From SIG565 sp964607025 (lineage in GTDB: Bacteria > Bacillota > Clostridia > Oscillospirales > Acutalibacteraceae): a DNA stretch of 27,337 bases. The DNA lies in the NCBI GenBank assembly GCA_964607025.1, contig CAZSIL010000022.1, forward strand, positions 1 to 27,337, read 5' to 3'. Shown in pieces: positions 24,686 to 27,337 of this stretch. The position numbers and the translations under genes are program-made. Each line of letters starts with the position of its first letter. Position 1 is the first letter of the stretch. Under the pieces are notes generated by a model. That model was not told the DNA's origin, searched no databases, and saw nothing but the letters and a program-made list of their open reading frames with translations.

Positions 24686-25840
24686 TTAAAATAATATTTT
24701 TTCCTTTATACCGATATTTTTCAAATATTTTATCGTATACACTGTTATACTCGCTTTATCGTTGATTTCATTTGTAATTTCAGTGATTTCCACCTTATCA
24801 ATCCCCTTTTCTTGAAGCAACTTTTTAAAAAGCGTATCTGTCTCGTTTTTTATCATTTCTGGACTCTTTTGATATAAATTTGGTGTATATGGGCTAATTT
24901 CGAGTTTATACAAATATACGGGCATTTCTTTACCAAACAAATATAGTGGTTGTTTGGTTGAGGTATAATCATAATACCTATTTTCCTTGCCAAGATACAA
25001 GGGTAACTTAATATTAAAAAAGTCAACCGCATATTTTTTGTAAGGACGTGCAATTGGTTTTTTTTCAAGCGCCGTCAAATTAGAACTAATGGAAACTTTT
25101 TCTTCAACTTCGGCAGTAACAATACCGATTGCGTTGGTGAAGTATATATTGTTTTCAACAGATACAATGCCGCTTATCAGTAAATCACCTTTTTGTACGG
25201 CATCCCCTTTTTGAACGGTGGCACTTCCCTTTTGAACCTTAATATCTTTAATAACTCCGTTAAAATCAGATACAATATTGTAAAATTCTCGGTCATCAAA
25301 ACTGTTCATTATTTCGCTTACATTTACCGTTACAACACTGCCTTCTAGGTTAATCGATGCCCATGCTAATTTATCGGAATTTAAAAGCAACCTATCACGC
25401 ATTTGATATGAGTTAACCAAGGATTTTTTAACACCTGTTTTTAGACCAATTTTATCGCATATTTCAATTATTTCTGCCGAATCTACAGTCTGATTACCAA
25501 CTATTTCAACTCGCCAGACAAATAAATTTAAAACGTAAATGATCACAAAATAAAGAATTACACCAACAAAAAAGCCATAACGAAGTCGGTTCCGTTTTAT
25601 TAAGAAAGGCAGCCCGTATTTATCGATTATTTTAATTCTAATTTTTGTTTTGCCGCGAAATTTTCTTATTTTTTTATAATCTTTGATTTTGATAAATAAA
25701 ATTATTTTTTCATCCTTCTTCTCAATTCCCCAAACGTTAACTTTATGGTGCGAAAATAAATTCAGCATCCGTTCGCAAAACTCACCGGATATCTCCACCG
25801 ACAAATATCCCAATAGAAAATGCAAAAATCTAATTATCAT
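24686..25840 (-). CDS. yqfD: Sporulation protein YqfD
   Basis: YqfD is a sporulation membrane protein needed for spore formation in Bacillus; its mechanism is unclear. The 384-aa protein has a cytoplasmic N part (1-88), one membrane helix (about 89-109) and a large outer region with WRVEIVGNQTVDSAEI, VQKGDAVQKGDLLISG (biotinyl-like turn) and a long beta-rich tail. Start ATG 25840 is preferred; TTG 25849 would be the alternative. Both have weak ribosome sites. It directly follows yqfC, the known order. Confidence 0.9.
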   Translation of the reverse strand: MIIRFLHFLLGYLSVEISGEFCERMLNLFSHHKVNVWGIEKKDEKIILFIKIKDYKKIRKFRGKTKIRIKIIDKYGLPFLIKRNRLRYGFFVGVILYFVIIYVLNLFVWRVEIVGNQTVDSAEIIEICDKIGLKTGVKKSLVNSYQMRDRLLLNSDKLAWASINLEGSVVTVNVSEIMNSFDDREFYNIVSDFNGVIKDIKVQKGSATVQKGDAVQKGDLLISGIVSVENNIYFTNAIGIVTAEVEEKVSISSNLTALEKKPIARPYKKYAVDFFNIKLPLYLGKENRYYDYTSTKQPLYLFGKEMPVYLYKLEISPYTPNLYQKSPEMIKNETDTLFKKLLQEKGIDKVEITEITNEINDKASITVYTIKYLKNIGIKEKILF

Positions 25841-25842
25841 AT

Positions 25843-26142
25843 CTAACAAAACTCAACAGCAGCAATCTCTCCTAATACCATTACTTCGTTACTGTCGAGC
25901 AAGGTAATTTTTAGGTCGATGCCGTGAATATTTATATACCCCTTTCCAAGATTTAGTTTTATAAGTGTTGGTGTATATTCTACGATGCTTTTACAACCTT
26001 CAACCCGAACTCCTTTGTTACCCGTAAGTATTATATTAGAACAACGTCCCGTATCGCTGACAACTGATATGTCACCCGAAAAATCAAATAGTTTAATTTT
26101 CTCCTTATCTGCTTTTTTACCGATTTTAATCTTTTTAATCAT
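25843..26142 (-). CDS. yqfC: Sporulation protein YqfC
   Basis: This 99-aa small protein resembles YabP/YqfC. It has a basic start (MIKKIKIGKKADKEK) and a beta-rich core with VEGCKSIVEYTPTLIKLNLGKGYINIHGIDLKITLLDSNEVMVLGEI. ATG 26142 has AGGTGG seven bases upstream. An earlier in-frame ATG at 26163 has no such site. The gene pair with yqfD is characteristic of endospore formers and is sigma-E controlled in Bacillus. Confidence 0.88.
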   Translation of the reverse strand: MIKKIKIGKKADKEKIKLFDFSGDISVVSDTGRCSNIILTGNKGVRVEGCKSIVEYTPTLIKLNLGKGYINIHGIDLKITLLDSNEVMVLGEIAAVEFC

Positions 26143-26145
26143 TGA

Positions 26146-26175
26146 TTGACCACCTAAAAACATAATTATTATAAA
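26146..26175 (+). promoter_or_regulatory. Possible promoter of ylbJ-like gene
   Basis: TTGACC (26146-26151), an 18-bp spacer and TATAAA (26170-26175) resemble a sigma-A promoter. This gene would be expected to have a sigma-E promoter and I see no good match. The region is very AT-rich. Confidence 0.3.
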
Positions 26176-26213
26176 ATATGAAATTTATAATAAGTTAATA
26201 ACCGGGTGACACA

Positions 26214-27224
26214 ATGAGATTTAAAAATAAGATTTATGATTTTTTTACGCTTAGTTTTGTATTGCTGTTAATGATAATTTTAGTTATGTACCCGCAAAAA
26301 ATGGCGTCGGGCATTGCCAATGGACTTTTGATTTGCGGAAATGTTTTGATCCCATCTTTGTTTCCATTCACGGTTTTATCGGTTTTTTTATTAGAGTGTG
26401 GTATTCTAGAGAAACATATAAAATCACCATTAATGTTCTGTGTTTTTATCTATATTTTATCAGTTGTAGGCGGATACCCCATCGGTGCTAAAATTATCGC
26501 ATCGGCGCATAATAAAGGGATGATATCACATAATGATGCTGAACGGCTTGTATTTGTGTGTATTAATGCTGGTCCCGCTTTTATAATAACAGTATGCGGG
26601 GAGACAATATTTGGCAGCGCAAAACTCGGTATCTTGCTATTTTTAGCGCATATTTTAGGCAGTTTAACTCTTTTTATGTTTAACGCAAAAAAATTCGCAA
26701 AGATGAATTTTTCAGCAATTTATCAAATACAACCGAGTTTCTCTGAGGCGTTTGTTTCTTCGGTGGCAACTGCCAGTTCATCGCTTATAAATATTTGCAG
26801 TTATGTTGTCTTGTTTTCGGGAATAATAAAGTTTATAAATAACAAAATAATTAGCGGATTTTTAGAAATTTCAAATGGAATTTTAAACATTAATAATTTT
26901 TATTTAGTTTCTTTTTTACTTGGTTTTTCGGGTTTTTGTATTATTCTGCAAGTTATTTCTATAGGTAAAAAAATTATTAAAAATCCATTAAAACTAGTAC
27001 TATATCGTGTGTTGCACGGTTCCCTTTCGGTTGCAATTTTAAAATTATTACTATTCATTTTCCCAATCGAACTGCAAACCATAAGCAATAGTATTAATTT
27101 TGATTTCAAACGGGTAACACATAACACCCTTGGGAGCTTACTGCTAATTTTCTTTGCGGTAATATTCATCTACTCACTTGATTGTAAAAAATATTGTGGA
27201 AAATTTTTTGAGGATGTTTGGTAA
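26214..27224 (+). CDS. ylbJ: Sporulation integral membrane protein YlbJ
   Basis: This 336-aa multi-pass protein has the YlbJ hallmarks LIPSLFPFTVLS (about 45-56), VVGGYPIGAKI (about 84-94) and CINAGPAFIITVCGE (about 118-132) with about eight membrane segments. It relates to nucleoside-recognition membrane proteins; YlbJ is needed for spore cortex formation in Bacillus. The ATG is preceded by GGGTG. It is divergent from yqfC with a 71-bp gap. Confidence 0.88.
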   Translation: MRFKNKIYDFFTLSFVLLLMIILVMYPQKMASGIANGLLICGNVLIPSLFPFTVLSVFLLECGILEKHIKSPLMFCVFIYILSVVGGYPIGAKIIASAHNKGMISHNDAERLVFVCINAGPAFIITVCGETIFGSAKLGILLFLAHILGSLTLFMFNAKKFAKMNFSAIYQIQPSFSEAFVSSVATASSSLINICSYVVLFSGIIKFINNKIISGFLEISNGILNINNFYLVSFLLGFSGFCIILQVISIGKKIIKNPLKLVLYRVLHGSLSVAILKLLLFIFPIELQTISNSINFDFKRVTHNTLGSLLLIFFAVIFIYSLDCKKYCGKFFEDVW

Positions 27225-27241
27225 AAAAATTGATTTTTCTA

Positions 27242-27269
27242 TTGACAAACACGATAATTATGATATAAT
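27242..27269 (+). promoter_or_regulatory. Consensus sigma-A promoter of tRNA-His
   Basis: TTGACA (27242-27247), a 16-bp spacer and TATAAT (27264-27269), with an extended -10 TG at 27261-27262. A perfect 11-bp inverted repeat (27251-27261 with 27265-27275, 3-nt centre) covers the -10 region. Confidence 0.9.
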
Positions 27270-27282
27270 TATCGTTGCATGC

Positions 27283-27337
27283 GGTGGATGTAGCTTAGTT
27301 GGTTAAAGCGCCAGTTTGTGGCACTGGAGACCGTGGG
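27283..27337 (+). tRNA. tRNA-His (GTG), 3' part cut by window edge
   Basis: G-1 at 27283 is followed by acceptor GTGGATG, D stem GCTT/AAGC, anticodon stem CCAGT/ACTGG and loop TTGTGGC (anticodon GTG), then a variable region and the start of the T arm. The encoded extra 5' G is the tRNA-His identity mark. The rest lies beyond the window. Confidence 0.95.

Noticed and set aside
1..27337. CRISPR arrays, IS elements, prophage, toxin-antitoxin or defence genes
   Set aside because: None seen. All larger genes are housekeeping, transport, sporulation or regulatory.

Overview
The window looks like a low-GC, spore-forming member of the Clostridia, most likely an Oscillospirales/Ruminococcaceae-type genome. 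The evidence is the sporulation genes (spoIIM, yqfC, yqfD, ylbJ), the Firmicutes-type era/recO neighbourhood with yqzL, an ECF transporter core, a DUF5711-like protein and strong sigma-A style promoters. It is almost entirely core chromosome. There is no IS element, prophage or CRISPR array. A tRNA is cut at each edge: tRNA-Gly(TCC) on the minus strand at the left and tRNA-His(GTG) on the plus strand at the right.

Left block (113-10726, all minus strand, gaps of about 35 bp or less): ruvC-ruvA-ruvB (Holliday junction processing), an RlmK/RlmI-like methyltransferase, ecfA1-ecfA2-ecfT (energy module of a vitamin/metal importer, no S component here), truA, a DUF5711-like membrane-anchored protein, a CvpA-family protein and a zinc-finger ClpE/ClpC-like AAA+ ATPase. 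It reads as one long transcription unit from a promoter at 10759-10787.

Middle block: divergent from ruvC is potABCD (11142-14996), a spermidine/putrescine importer with 4-bp overlaps between genes. It has a strong promoter and a leader of about 160 nt whose closing stem reaches into the potA Shine-Dalgarno sequence. It ends at a hairpin shared with the convergent spoIIM-xerD pair. Between spoIIM and the next gene, a stand-alone fabG-like reductase, lies a 400-bp intergenic region. It holds four XerD-half-site-like 11-mers (the half of dif that XerD binds), two of them within an identical 14-bp direct repeat, and a probable 60-nt transcription unit. The neighbouring XerD-like recombinase has lysine where the first catalytic arginine should be.

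Right block: an HTH/multi-pass membrane regulator and mutS2, then the Firmicutes cluster recO-yqzL-era-ybeY-phoH-yqfD-yqfC on the minus strand. Divergent ylbJ and the tRNA-His end the window. phoH has a conserved N-terminal domain encoded upstream of its first standard start codon.

The most interesting points are the XerD-site cluster beside an active-site-variant xerD, the unassigned structured leader of potABCD, the non-canonical phoH start, and long palindromes over the -10 boxes of both tRNA promoters. All are sequence readings. No folding, alignment or database search was run.
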